Assembly (NCBI GenBank): GCA_028687995.1
Contig: JAQTZA010000002.1
Coordinates: 1-64,000 of the forward strand
Length of the DNA stretch: 64,000 bases
Direction: 5' to 3'
Origin: Bacteroidales bacterium
Lineage (GTDB): Bacteria > Bacteroidota > Bacteroidia > Bacteroidales > UBA7332
Position numbers and translations under genes: made by a program. This document shows positions 44,939 through 51,940 of this stretch, piece by piece (position 1 is the first letter of the stretch; each line of letters begins with the position of its first letter). The notes below the pieces were generated by a model. That model had not been told where the DNA came from. It worked only from the letters and a program-made list of their open reading frames with translations, and searched no databases.

Positions 44939-45049
44939 TTGCCCCTAAATCCCCTAAACAGGACTTTAGATTCTACAGGCTATTGTTATTTGTTATTTCA
45001 ATGAGAGTTGTTTCCAAATTGGTACACTTCAAAAGTCCCCTTCAGGGGA
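44939..45049. repeat. Inverted-repeat element, left copy beside the DUF559 gene
   Basis: Begins TTGCCCCTAAATCCCCTAAA and ends AAAGTCCCCTTCAGGGGA; its middle (GGACTTTAGATTCTACAGGC then the TTGTTATTTCAATGAGA and GGTACACTTCA segments) is nearly identical to the right copy at 45488. The right-hand terminal repeat is broken after AGGGGA and runs into ATCGAAGATCAGCGGAGC. Confidence 0.8.
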
Positions 45050-45100
45050 ATCGAAGATCAGCGGAGCTAAAGGGGCTTTTAACTAAATTTCAATTTGGAG

Positions 45101-45475
45101 CTAGCCTTGTTTGATTATTTCTTTTATTCTGCATAACACAAGCTCCATATTATTCTCAATTTCTTCATTTGTAAATCGAATTACCCGAATTTCTAGATAG
45201 CCCAATTCCGCGGTTCTTCCTTCGTCATAATCTTTGTTCAGTTTATGTATTTCACCATCGATTTCTAATACAAGTTTTAGTTTATGACAATAGAAATCAG
45301 CAATGAAAATATCAATCGGATGTTGAGCTTTGAATCGAACTCCTAATTGATTATTTCTTAATTTACTCCATAATAATGTTTCCGCTTCGGTCATATTGTT
45401 TCTCAAGAATTCCGCTTTGGCAAAAATGTCTGCTTTAGCATTATAAAACATAGATGGCTGATTCTTGATAATCAT
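45101..45475 (-). CDS. DUF559 endonuclease-domain protein (Vsr-like fold)
   Basis: 124 residues. DUF559/PD-(D/E)XK-type pattern: MTEAETLLWSKLRNNQLGVRF (about 28-48), then DIFIADFYCHKLKLVLEIDG with acidic residues D60, E71, D73 and a His at 77 (EIHK). The family is related to very-short-patch repair nucleases; its members are mostly of unknown function. There is no methyltransferase or other restriction gene nearby. The gene lies between two copies of an inverted-repeat element, starting 12 bases after the right copy and ending 51 bases before the left copy. Start at 45475 chosen because of the length of the conserved region; M9 (MFYNAKADIF) is an alternative. Confidence 0.85.
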   Translation of the reverse strand: MIIKNQPSMFYNAKADIFAKAEFLRNNMTEAETLLWSKLRNNQLGVRFKAQHPIDIFIADFYCHKLKLVLEIDGEIHKLNKDYDEGRTAELGYLEIRVIRFTNEEIENNMELVLCRIKEIIKQG

Positions 45476-45487
45476 GGTAATCTTTTT

Positions 45488-45609
45488 TTGCCCCTAAATC
45501 CCCTGAAGGGGACTTTAGATTCTACAGGCTACTATTATTTGTTATTTCAATGAGAATTGTTTTCAAAATGGTACACTTCAAAAGTCCCCTTCAGGGGATT
45601 TAGGGGCAA
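45488..45609. repeat. Inverted-repeat element with perfect 29-bp ends, right copy
   Basis: Terminal inverted repeats: the first 29 bases (45488-45516, from TTGCCCC to GACTTT) and the last 29 (45581-45609) are exact reverse complements, with 64 bases between. Each arm holds CCCCTAAATCCCCTGAAGGGG, itself partly palindromic. Looks like a small non-autonomous mobile element. Its middle matches the left copy at 44939. Confidence 0.85.
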
Positions 45610-45691
45610 TTCATTGTGAAGGTAGCTTTTTAAAAGTTTCATTCAAAAAATTGATTTCATTTTTATCATGCGAAATTACAGTTTTTTTGAG

Positions 45692-45699
45692 TAATTTTG
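45692..45699 (+). promoter_or_regulatory. -7 box (TAATTTTG) ahead of DUF4783-nadC
   Basis: Fits TAnnTTTG, 23 bases before the ATG at 45723. Confidence 0.5.
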
Positions 45700-45722
45700 C
45701 CCCATATTAAAAGCAAATTACG

Positions 45723-46112
45723 ATGAAGAAGATGTTGTTTTTAGTGACGATGGCTGCATTTCTATCGTGCGCCAATCTTTTCTCTCAAGAGAATACAACT
45801 ATTGAGTCTGCTTTTCAGAAAGTGAATGCTACGTTGCTTGCCAATCAGCTCGATGATGAGGTGACTTTTATCAATGGAACCACGAACGATTCCTATTCCA
45901 AGGCGGAATTTATTAAGATCCTGAATCAATTCCTTCGTTTGAATTCACCGAAGAGCTTCGATTTGATCCACGAGGGAGCACGAGGCGATTCTCGTTTTGT
46001 GATTTATGCTTTGACTTCTGCTCGTGCCAATTATCGCATACACATCTTTTTTAAGAAAATAAATAATCAATACCTGATTAATCAGGTAAGAATAGAACAA
46101 TCTAATGAGTAA
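45723..46112 (+). CDS. DUF4783 family exported protein
   Basis: 129 residues with a signal peptide (MKKMLFLVTMAAFLSCANLFS); the AFLSC could also be read as a lipobox. The mature part (FQKVNATLLANQLDDEVTFI to the end) is a small NTF2/SnoaL-like alpha/beta fold of the DUF4783 family, found in Bacteroidetes and usually just before nadC, as here (the two genes overlap by eight bases). Function unknown. Confidence 0.85.
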   Translation: MKKMLFLVTMAAFLSCANLFSQENTTIESAFQKVNATLLANQLDDEVTFINGTTNDSYSKAEFIKILNQFLRLNSPKSFDLIHEGARGDSRFVIYALTSARANYRIHIFFKKINNQYLINQVRIEQSNE

Positions 46113-46944
46113 TTTAATTGACGAACTGATTAAACTTGCCTTTGCTGAGGATATTGGCGATGGAGATCATACCACATTGAGTTGCATTCCTGCAACAGCC
46201 ATGGGCAAATCGAAATTAATCGTAAAAGAGGCTGGAGTGATTGCTGGCATCGATATGGCACTGGTCATTTTCAACCATTTCGACCCAACACTCAAAGTAG
46301 AACTGTTGCTCAAAGATGGCGATGAGGTGAAACCTGGCGATGTCGCTTTTGTAGTCGAAGGCAAAGTGCAATCGCTGTTGCAAACCGAGCGTCTGATGCT
46401 AAATGTGATGCAGCGCATGAGCGGCATCGCTACCGTTACTCGCCGCTACGTGAAGCAATTGGATGGATTGCATACCCGTGTGCTCGACACCCGTAAAACC
46501 ACTCCCGGACTACGCATGATCGAAAAAGCAGCCGTGAATATCGGTGGTGGAGTCAATCACCGCATCGGATTGTTCGATATGATTCTGTTGAAAGACAATC
46601 ACGTCGATTTCGCTGGTGGTATCGAGAATGCCATCCACCGAGCCAAAGAGTACCTCAAAGCAAAAGGAAAAGACCTGAAGATAGAGATTGAAGTCCGCTC
46701 GATGGAAGAACTGGAGCGTGTGTTGGCAGTAGGCGGAGTCGATCGCATCATGCTCGACAACTTCACCCCCGAGCTCACTCGCAAAGCGGTGGAGCGCATC
46801 GGAGGCAAATACGAAACCGAATCGTCTGGTGGCATCACCTTCGATACCCTGCGCGACTATGCCGAGTGCGGAGTCGATTACATCTCTGTCGGTGCACTGA
46901 CGCACTCCGTCAGTGGTCTCGATATGAGCTTCAAAGCTTGCTAA
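46105..46944 (+). CDS. nadC: Nicotinate-nucleotide diphosphorylase (carboxylating)
   Basis: 279 residues. The quinolinate phosphoribosyltransferase signatures are clear: DIGDGDHTT at the start, RLMLNVMQRMSGIAT, TRKTTPGLR, HRIGLFDMILLKDNH and SGGITFDTLRDYAECGVDYIS. It converts quinolinate and PRPP to nicotinate mononucleotide in NAD synthesis. nadA/nadB are not in the window. Translationally coupled to the DUF4783 gene through the overlap. Confidence 0.96.
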   Translation: MSNLIDELIKLAFAEDIGDGDHTTLSCIPATAMGKSKLIVKEAGVIAGIDMALVIFNHFDPTLKVELLLKDGDEVKPGDVAFVVEGKVQSLLQTERLMLNVMQRMSGIATVTRRYVKQLDGLHTRVLDTRKTTPGLRMIEKAAVNIGGGVNHRIGLFDMILLKDNHVDFAGGIENAIHRAKEYLKAKGKDLKIEIEVRSMEELERVLAVGGVDRIMLDNFTPELTRKAVERIGGKYETESSGGITFDTLRDYAECGVDYISVGALTHSVSGLDMSFKAC

Positions 46945-46959
46945 TTATTCCTTTATTAT

Positions 46960-46994
46960 ACGACAAAACCCGCTGATGATGCGGGTTTTGTCGT
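46960..46994 (+). terminator. Terminator after nadC
   Basis: Perfect 14-bp stem ACGACAAAACCCGC (46960-46973) / GCGGGTTTTGTCGT (46981-46994), loop TGATGAT; the T tract after it is short (TATT). Confidence 0.7.
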
Positions 46995-47010
46995 TATTGG
47001 AGGGTTGTTC

Positions 47011-47139
47011 CTACTGTTTCTCGCATTTATTGATTGTCTCTTTTGCTGACTCAAGATACATATCGATTATATTTTTGATTTTATCAACACCTTCATCGAT
47101 GGATTTTTCAGCTAATTCACCATTTTCAACTATGGTCAT
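47011..47139 (-). pseudogene. Small remnant frame cut by element A
   Basis: From the ATG at 47139 a 42-residue frame reads MTIVENGELAEKSIDEGVDK then a helical, charged tail ending NKCEKQ. Amino-acid make-up looks coding. It begins five bases after the border of element A, with a stop directly before the ATG, so it may be the 3' part of a gene truncated when the element inserted. No family recognised. Confidence 0.35.
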
Positions 47140-47143
47140 CTTT

Positions 47144-47341
47144 TAGCGCGAGATTAGCGTAGCGTATCTTCCCGCTACTCGGGACAAGCTGTGCCTCTTC
47201 TTTTAGGCAGTTTGTAACTCTCTTTTGCTCGTTGAGGGCAACTCTTTACTCTGTTTTGCTTCGCAATTTATCAGTTACAAATGTTCATTCCGAGCAGCGG
47301 AACTGACTAATAAAAAGCACGAGTTAAATAAACTCGCGCTA
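47144..47341. mobile_element. MITE-like inverted-repeat element, copy A
   Basis: 198 bases bounded by TAGCGCGAG and its reverse complement CTCGCGCTA. Inside: CTTCCCGCTACTCGGGACAA, a stretch of CTCTTTTGCTCGTTGAGGGC, and GCAATTTATCAGTTACAAAT. More than 90% like copy B at 48667 over about 170 bases by eye. No transposase frame. Flanking duplication could not be defined with confidence. Confidence 0.75.
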
Positions 47342-47536
47342 GAGGGGTGTATTCTATCATTTGACAACAAAGTTAATAAAACAGATGGTAAATTGGATAG
47401 GTTTTCACCTCGATTACTATCGACGTTGTCAGGTTTTTCCTCTACCTGTCAGCGTGCGAAGCTCCTGACAGCGTAGTTGTTCGATTTCTTGTTTCATTGC
47501 CCGTCCCATAAATGAGACGGCAATGCAACCCTTCTT

Positions 47537-47556
47537 TAGTGCGAGATTAGCGAAGC
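47537..47556. repeat. Fragment of the same element (left end)
   Basis: TTAGTGCGAGATTAGCGAAG matches the left end of copies A and B (TTAGCGCGAGATTAGCG) with one change; the following CTTTTTTTCGTTGC is different, so only the end is present. Confidence 0.55.
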
Positions 47557-47645
47557 CTTTTTTTCGTTGCTTGATCTGAGTTGGTTTGGCGCTACGTTTT
47601 TTTTGTCGCTATACCGAACATCCGATCTAATCCTCCAAACCGTTG

Positions 47646-47709
47646 ACAAGGTCTATCGACCGTTGTCAAGGTGTGAGCTGCCGCCCTGACAACGGTCGAT
47701 AGACCTTGT
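47646..47709. repeat. Perfect 23-bp inverted repeat
   Basis: Left arm 47646-47668 (starts ACAAGGTCTATCGACCG) and right arm 47687-47709 are exact reverse complements with an 18-base loop. No T run follows. Too long and GC-rich for a simple terminator; likely an intergenic repeat. Confidence 0.75.
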
Positions 47710-48151
47710 TAGTGGCTTTAGTGGATGGATTCCCGTTGGCTCACCTTGTCTATTCTTCGGGCTAAAAGATCCGTTCAGCATCACGTTTTGGCAGGATGTC
47801 GTGTTTCTTTATGCCTCTGCCTTTCTTTCCGCTGCTCAAGCTGTAGTTGGTTGTTAAACCAGACAGGTTTTTAAAACCTGGTAAGTTTGGAACAACGAAA
47901 CCGTTGATAAGGTCGAAAATCGTACATAATTGCACAGGGTTGAAACCCGTGTGCTACAATATCGGTCATACCTACGGCATTATGCAACGACAAAGCATCG
48001 TAGATGCGACCGATGTGGTAGAGATGGATTTTAATCCGTCGGAAATGGAGATGGCAGAATAAACCAGACAGATTTGAAACCTCAGGTTTAGTGCAGTGCC
48101 TTTGCTCAACGACCGCGCTACGGTTTTGACATGCTACGGCGAACCGAGATT

Positions 48152-48619
48152 TTAAGTTTTATCTCCATTTGGGCAACAAGCACCATTTACATGTATTTGT
48201 TTTATTTCTGATTTGTATTTTTCAAGAACTCTAATATGCTCATTCCTAGTAAAACTATCTAATAATGAGCCATCATAATCAACTATATTTCCACACCAAC
48301 CACATCTGTAAACTACATCAAAAGGAGGATATAGCTCCTCTTGATTGTTTTCAAATATAGTTTTTGGAAAGGAAACATTTCTTTCAATTTTAATGGTTCT
48401 TTCACAAATTAAACTTTTGTCAATCATTGTAATAAATATTCCAACTAAATAAAATGGGAATACTATACTCTCATTATACATCTCTCTATATTCTAAAGCG
48501 ATATAGTCCAAATCATTAGGGTGGAGATAAATTGTGTCTAGCTCTGATATGTTGTGCTCTACAATAACCTCTCTTATTTTTTTAAGGTCGATTTTACTTA
48601 CTCTTATAGTTTCACTCAT
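48152..48619 (-). CDS. Hypothetical protein with two cysteine pairs
   Basis: 155 residues, no signal peptide; residues 50-66 (SIVFPFYLVGIFITMID) are hydrophobic and may be a buried strand pair. Near the C-terminus C106-G-W-C109 and C148-C149 could bind a metal such as zinc (VVYRCGWCGNIVDYDG, VNGACCPNG). I recognise no family. It is an orphan between two repeat-rich stretches and 47 bases from element B, so it may be accessory cargo. Start chosen as the only ATG near the frame start. Confidence 0.65.
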   Translation of the reverse strand: MSETIRVSKIDLKKIREVIVEHNISELDTIYLHPNDLDYIALEYREMYNESIVFPFYLVGIFITMIDKSLICERTIKIERNVSFPKTIFENNQEELYPPFDVVYRCGWCGNIVDYDGSLLDSFTRNEHIRVLEKYKSEIKQIHVNGACCPNGDKT

Positions 48620-48666
48620 ATGCTTTATTTTAGATTATTTACGTTTTCTTTCTTTCTTTCTTTCTT

Positions 48667-48884
48667 TAGCGCGAGATTAGCGAAGCGTATCTTCCCGCTA
48701 CTCGGGACAAGCTGTGCCTCTTCTTTCAGACAGTTTGTAACTCTCTTTTGCTCGTTGAGGGCAACTCTTTACTCTGTTTTGCTTCGCAATTTGTCAGTTA
48801 TAAATGTTCATTCCGAGCAGCGGAACTGACTTATTTAAAGCTCAGCTTGTCCCGAGCAGCGGGAAGTTAAATAAACTCGCGTTA
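48667..48884. mobile_element. MITE-like inverted-repeat element, copy B
   Basis: 218 bases from TAGCGCGAG to CTCGCGTTA. Unlike copy A its right part holds CAGCTTGTCCCGAGCAGCGG, the reverse complement (one mismatch) of CCGCTACTCGGGACAAGCTG near the left end, so the two halves can pair into a long hairpin. Copy A has lost this arm (GCACGAGTTAAA instead). No frame long enough for a transposase. Confidence 0.75.
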
Positions 48885-48926
48885 GTGGGGGGATTTGCAA
48901 TTCTGTTCTAAATGTTATTATTATGA

Positions 48927-49009
48927 GGATTTACAATCCGATTTCTTTTTGAATTGGTAAGGATTATAAATCCTTAAAAAATTATTTACACGGGATTACA
49001 AATCCCGTG
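48927..49009. repeat. Three evenly spaced short palindromes
   Basis: GGATT-TAC-AATCC (48927-48939), TAAGGATT-ATA-AATCCTTA (48958-48976) and CACGGGATT-ACA-AATCCCGTG (48989-49009): the same GGATTnnnAATCC core three times, with start-to-start steps of about 31 bases, and stems growing from 5 to 9 bp. Bacteroidetes intergenic repeats of this look are known to me. The last palindrome runs into the end of the L,D-transpeptidase gene. Confidence 0.75.
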
Positions 49010-49607
49010 GGACGGAAGGTAAACCCCCTAATAAGATGTGTGGATATTTCTTTTTATCAAGCCAAGATAATATTTCTATTAATTTGGTTTCAGGCATACT
49101 TACGCAGCCATCTGTAGAGGAATTTTTTGCTCTTTCGATGTGAATGAAAATTGCTGATCCCATGTTTTTCTCCACTGGTTGTGTATTGTATTCAATAACA
49201 ATACCATATTTATAGAGTACATCTTCTCTTTTCATTTTTTCTGATGAACAGTTTGGTTTATAATCAACCCATGTGTTATAAGCTTCGTTTGCTGGATCAT
49301 CAATCCAATAATGAGTGTTCTCTATTGTACGATAATTAAGACCTGTGATACAATGATCAATATATCCAAAGGCAATTCCCAAAGGGAATAATCCCATTGG
49401 AGTTTTTTTATCGCCTTCGCGCTTACATCCTAGAGAAGCAAATCCCTTTTCTCCTATATTTACTTCGCTGTTTATCCCAATATCATACCATTTTTCTGAT
49501 TGGTATTGGTAGCACTTTAATCTAATAATATTATTCGGATTTGATTGGTAAACATGAATCAACTGAATGCAATCCTTTGGTATAGTGATATATTTGTTGA
49601 ATTCCAT
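48996..49607 (-). CDS. L,D-transpeptidase (YkuD/COG3786-like), no signal peptide
   Basis: 203 residues. The catalytic His156 (SAIFIHIERA) and the (S/T)xGC motif STDGC168 are those of L,D-transpeptidases, and GDKKTPMGLFPLGIAFGY plus WIDDPANEAYNTW are typical of the COG3786 branch. Such enzymes link or exchange the third residue of peptidoglycan stems in the periplasm, yet the N-terminus (MEFNKYITIPKDCIQLIHVY) shows no export signal. The last residues (PSVPRDL) and the stop codon are supplied by the palindromic repeat at 48989-49009, so the natural C-terminus may have been replaced. Confidence 0.85.
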   Translation of the reverse strand: MEFNKYITIPKDCIQLIHVYQSNPNNIIRLKCYQYQSEKWYDIGINSEVNIGEKGFASLGCKREGDKKTPMGLFPLGIAFGYIDHCITGLNYRTIENTHYWIDDPANEAYNTWVDYKPNCSSEKMKREDVLYKYGIVIEYNTQPVEKNMGSAIFIHIERAKNSSTDGCVSMPETKLIEILSWLDKKKYPHILLGGLPSVPRDL

Positions 49608-49727
49608 ATTGTTTTTTTTATTAAACTAGGATTTGCTATCTTTATTAGGAGTGTTTACTTCGATTAGTTTGGCCTTTATTTTAATTTTTTTTATCTCTTC
49701 GAATCTTTGATTTTTAGTGCTTAGAAT

Positions 49728-50540
49728 TTAGTAGTTTTTTGTTGAGTAAAACCATTTGTAGCTATCAATTAAATTGTCATAATGCAAGAGATTAATATTT
49801 TTATCTCTAAGTAATCGACGTTTTTCTTCATACGTATTGTCATTAAAATCATCTCTTCTTCCACAAATAACTACATAATTTAATCTTGATTTATTTAAAA
49901 TTCTGAATTCTTTTGGAAGTTCAATGTTTTGATTCTTTAATTTCTCAAAAATAATAGAGAGGCTATTAAAGTGACCTTCCATCCATTTGTCCCAATCTTC
50001 AACCTGCTTAATTCCCTTTCTTATTGTTGTACCAAATTCTCCATCTTTATTGGTAATCGAACCAACTGGATTTTCTAACTCGATAAAGATAAAATGGAAA
50101 CCATGTGAATTTTTCCCCACGAGTAAATAGTCAGCTTTAAATGTTGATGGAAATTCAAATTCTTTAAATAAATAGGCATCATGGTGCCCAAAGTTGAATC
50201 CATAATGAAAAATAGCAGCGATTAGATTGTAGTATTTGTTCTGATTTATAAAGTTCAGTATTATTCTCTCAGATGGATTCGTATTTAACAGTGCTTCAAA
50301 TTTTATTTCGACTTGTTTCAGTTCATCCTTATTTTTAAGAGTTTTAGTTGAAAGAAAGTTATTCGGGAATAGAGATTGATAAAAATAAGAAGCATCTGGC
50401 TTTAGTTCATGATATTTAAAAAGAGCTTTTACCGAAATACTGTTTGTCTTCTTACTACTTTTGTCTAAGTAATTTTCAGCTTTGTTCAATTGAATTACCT
50501 CGTCTTCAGATAAATATCTATAATCTCTTTCGTATAACAT
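49728..50540 (-). CDS. Shedu-like (DUF4263) nuclease-domain protein
   Basis: 270 residues. The second half resembles DUF4263, the domain of SduA, the single protein of the Shedu anti-phage system: FKADYLLVGKNSHGFHFIFI then ELENPVG, with D137 and E154 in the PD-(D/E)XK positions and GIKQVEDW (Q179) further on. The usual lysine of (D/E)xK reads as Glu here (IELEN), so activity is uncertain. The N-terminal half is probably a sensor or regulatory part. It stands alone, as Shedu usually does. A further open stretch continues in frame after the stop (see findings). Confidence 0.72.
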   Translation of the reverse strand: MLYERDYRYLSEDEVIQLNKAENYLDKSSKKTNSISVKALFKYHELKPDASYFYQSLFPNNFLSTKTLKNKDELKQVEIKFEALLNTNPSERIILNFINQNKYYNLIAAIFHYGFNFGHHDAYLFKEFEFPSTFKADYLLVGKNSHGFHFIFIELENPVGSITNKDGEFGTTIRKGIKQVEDWDKWMEGHFNSLSIIFEKLKNQNIELPKEFRILNKSRLNYVVICGRRDDFNDNTYEEKRRLLRDKNINLLHYDNLIDSYKWFYSTKNY

Positions 50541-50685
50541 TGTTTTTGATTTTTTTTAGATCGTACTCATCAATATATCATCAATCTCATATTGCCAAAA
50601 TTATCTCCCACCATTCCCCAAACATACAAAATAAATCCCAAACACCCAATTACATCCGCTCAGATGTTTATTTATTCATAAAAAT

Positions 50686-50717
50686 AACCAGACAGGTTGG
50701 GAAAAACCTGTCTGGTT
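50686..50717 (-). terminator. Terminator-like hairpin (CCAGACAGG family)
   Basis: 13-bp stem AACCAGACAGGTT (50686-50698) / AACCTGTCTGGTT (50705-50717), followed on the minus strand by ATTTTTATG. It ends the gene at 50740. The same CCAGACAGGTTT sequence recurs at 47857 and 48065, so it doubles as a repeat. Confidence 0.65.
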
Positions 50718-50739
50718 TAAGCTTAGAGGCTAATCCATT

Positions 50740-51651
50740 TCACCCCTTCACCATCTTCACATCCAGCGTGTATAGCTCACTCGACGATACAGTGACGATA
50801 ATTGTTTGCGTTACATAACCAATTTTGGTGACGGTGACATCATAGACACCTTCGGCAAGCGATTTTTGTTGAAATCCACCTTTGGCAGCCGACTGTTTCA
50901 CCAATAGCGGCACGTTGCTACCACTTGCACAAAAAGTGAGTGTAGCATCCACCACAGGGTTGCCCGTTTCTGCATCCATCACACTACCATTGATAGCCAA
51001 CGAGCCGGAGGCCGTTTCCACCACTCGGCGTGCTCCTTTGTAGCTAGCATGAAATACAGGTTGCGATAGGCGCACAATTTCCACTACCGTATCCATGTTT
51101 GCTAACGCTGCGTCTGCCGCTTCAAATTCTTGTGCGAGAAGGTCAATAGTCTCTTTTTTGCTCAACTGTTTTTGGCGGGTTTTGGGTATTGCCTGTTCAA
51201 AAGCATGTATCAATGCTAGAAATCCCGTTTGGCTCTCTGCCGTAAGCAGATAGGGGGCAAGATTCGTAAGATTCCCCTGTATGTTGCTGTACAGCCCTTT
51301 GGCATTGTTAAGCAACGTCAAGTCGGTGGCGGAGTGAATATCCGCATCTTTCAATTTCGATTCACTTTGCAGCACTTGGTCTTTCGCGTAGGTAGCATAG
51401 GCAAATAGCTTTTTGGAGCTATCGATCACTGTCTCTTCGAGCGATGCGCGAATCTGCTTTTTGCTCTTGGCTACTCCGCCCGAAAAGTGCTGTTGCAATT
51501 CGCTATGCTCCTCGATCTGCGAAATGGAGTGGTTGAAACTGGTGTAAAACTCTTCAAAATTTGGCAGTAATGAGGTGATCGCACTGTTGTCGTTGCAAAC
51601 CAATCGTGTAGCCAACATCGATTTAAATTTGGATTCTTGTTTAATGTTCAT
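50740..51651 (-). CDS. Hypothetical protein with C-terminal carboxypeptidase-regulatory-like domain
   Basis: 303 residues without signal peptide. Residues 1-205 are mostly helical and charged (RASLEETVIDSSKKLFAYAT, KETIDLLAQEFEAADAALAN). Residues 218-303 look like a CarboxypepD_reg/PEGA-like beta-sandwich (INGSVMDAETGNPVVDATLT, GVYDVTVTKIGYVTQTIIV). Helical-plus-sandwich proteins of this kind occur in Bacteroidetes; I know no function. It lies directly behind a coiled-coil-coding tandem array and probably shares its transcript. Confidence 0.65.
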   Translation of the reverse strand: MNIKQESKFKSMLATRLVCNDNSAITSLLPNFEEFYTSFNHSISQIEEHSELQQHFSGGVAKSKKQIRASLEETVIDSSKKLFAYATYAKDQVLQSESKLKDADIHSATDLTLLNNAKGLYSNIQGNLTNLAPYLLTAESQTGFLALIHAFEQAIPKTRQKQLSKKETIDLLAQEFEAADAALANMDTVVEIVRLSQPVFHASYKGARRVVETASGSLAINGSVMDAETGNPVVDATLTFCASGSNVPLLVKQSAAKGGFQQKSLAEGVYDVTVTKIGYVTQTIIVTVSSSELYTLDVKMVKG

Positions 51652-51703
51652 AACTTTTACTATTTAGGGTTAATTAATCTCAATCTTGATACTGTTTACA
51701 TCT

Positions 51704-51940
51704 TTCCGAATATTGTCGTTTACCGTCCGAACACTTTCGTTTACCGTCCGAAGGTTGTCGTTTACCGTCCGAGCACTTTATTTTACCGTCCGAGCATTGT
51801 CGTTTACCGTCCGAGCACTTTCGTTTACCGTCCGAATGTTTTCGTTTATCGTCCGAGTATTGTCGTTTACTGTCCGAAGGTTGTCGTTTACCTTCCGAAG
51901 GTTTTCGTTTATCTTCCGAAGCCTGACGTTTTCCTTCCGA
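51704..51940. repeat. Tandem array of eleven 21-bp units
   Basis: The box TTCCGA at 51704-51709 is followed by eleven 21-base units (51710-51940) of the form seven variable bases plus CGTTTACCGTCCGA; the units drift towards the right (CGTTTATCTTCCGA). Further decayed copies spaced by 21 or 42 bases reach about 52120 (CCGA near 51980, 52020, 52041). On the minus strand the unit reads seven codons, (N/S)-x-R-T-V-N-(D/E). Confidence 0.9.

Larger units (their letters stand above)
46995..48151. other. Gene-poor mosaic of repeats
   Basis: 1.16 kb holding a possible gene remnant (47011-47139), element A (47144-47341), part of the same element (47537-47556), a long inverted repeat (47646-47709) and several short palindromes (CAGGTTTT/AAAACCTG at 47864-47880; GCAC...GTGC around GGGTTGAAACCC at 47932-47954). 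No intact gene found on either strand. Confidence 0.65.

Noticed and set aside
44939..45609. Restriction-modification system
   Set aside because: The DUF559 gene has a nuclease-like fold but there is no methyltransferase or specificity gene nearby.
47225..47476. Plus-strand 83-residue frame
   Set aside because: Starts within element A and continues into unrelated spacer; composition is not protein-like.
47847..48062. Plus-strand 71-residue frame (MVVKPDRFLKPGKFGTTKPL onward)
   Set aside because: It lies wholly within short palindromic repeats of a kind often called as false genes in Bacteroidetes; no homologous domain and no promoter.
48927..49009. CRISPR array
   Set aside because: Only three palindromic units of 13-21 bases with unequal stems and spacers of 12-18 bases; no cas genes nearby.
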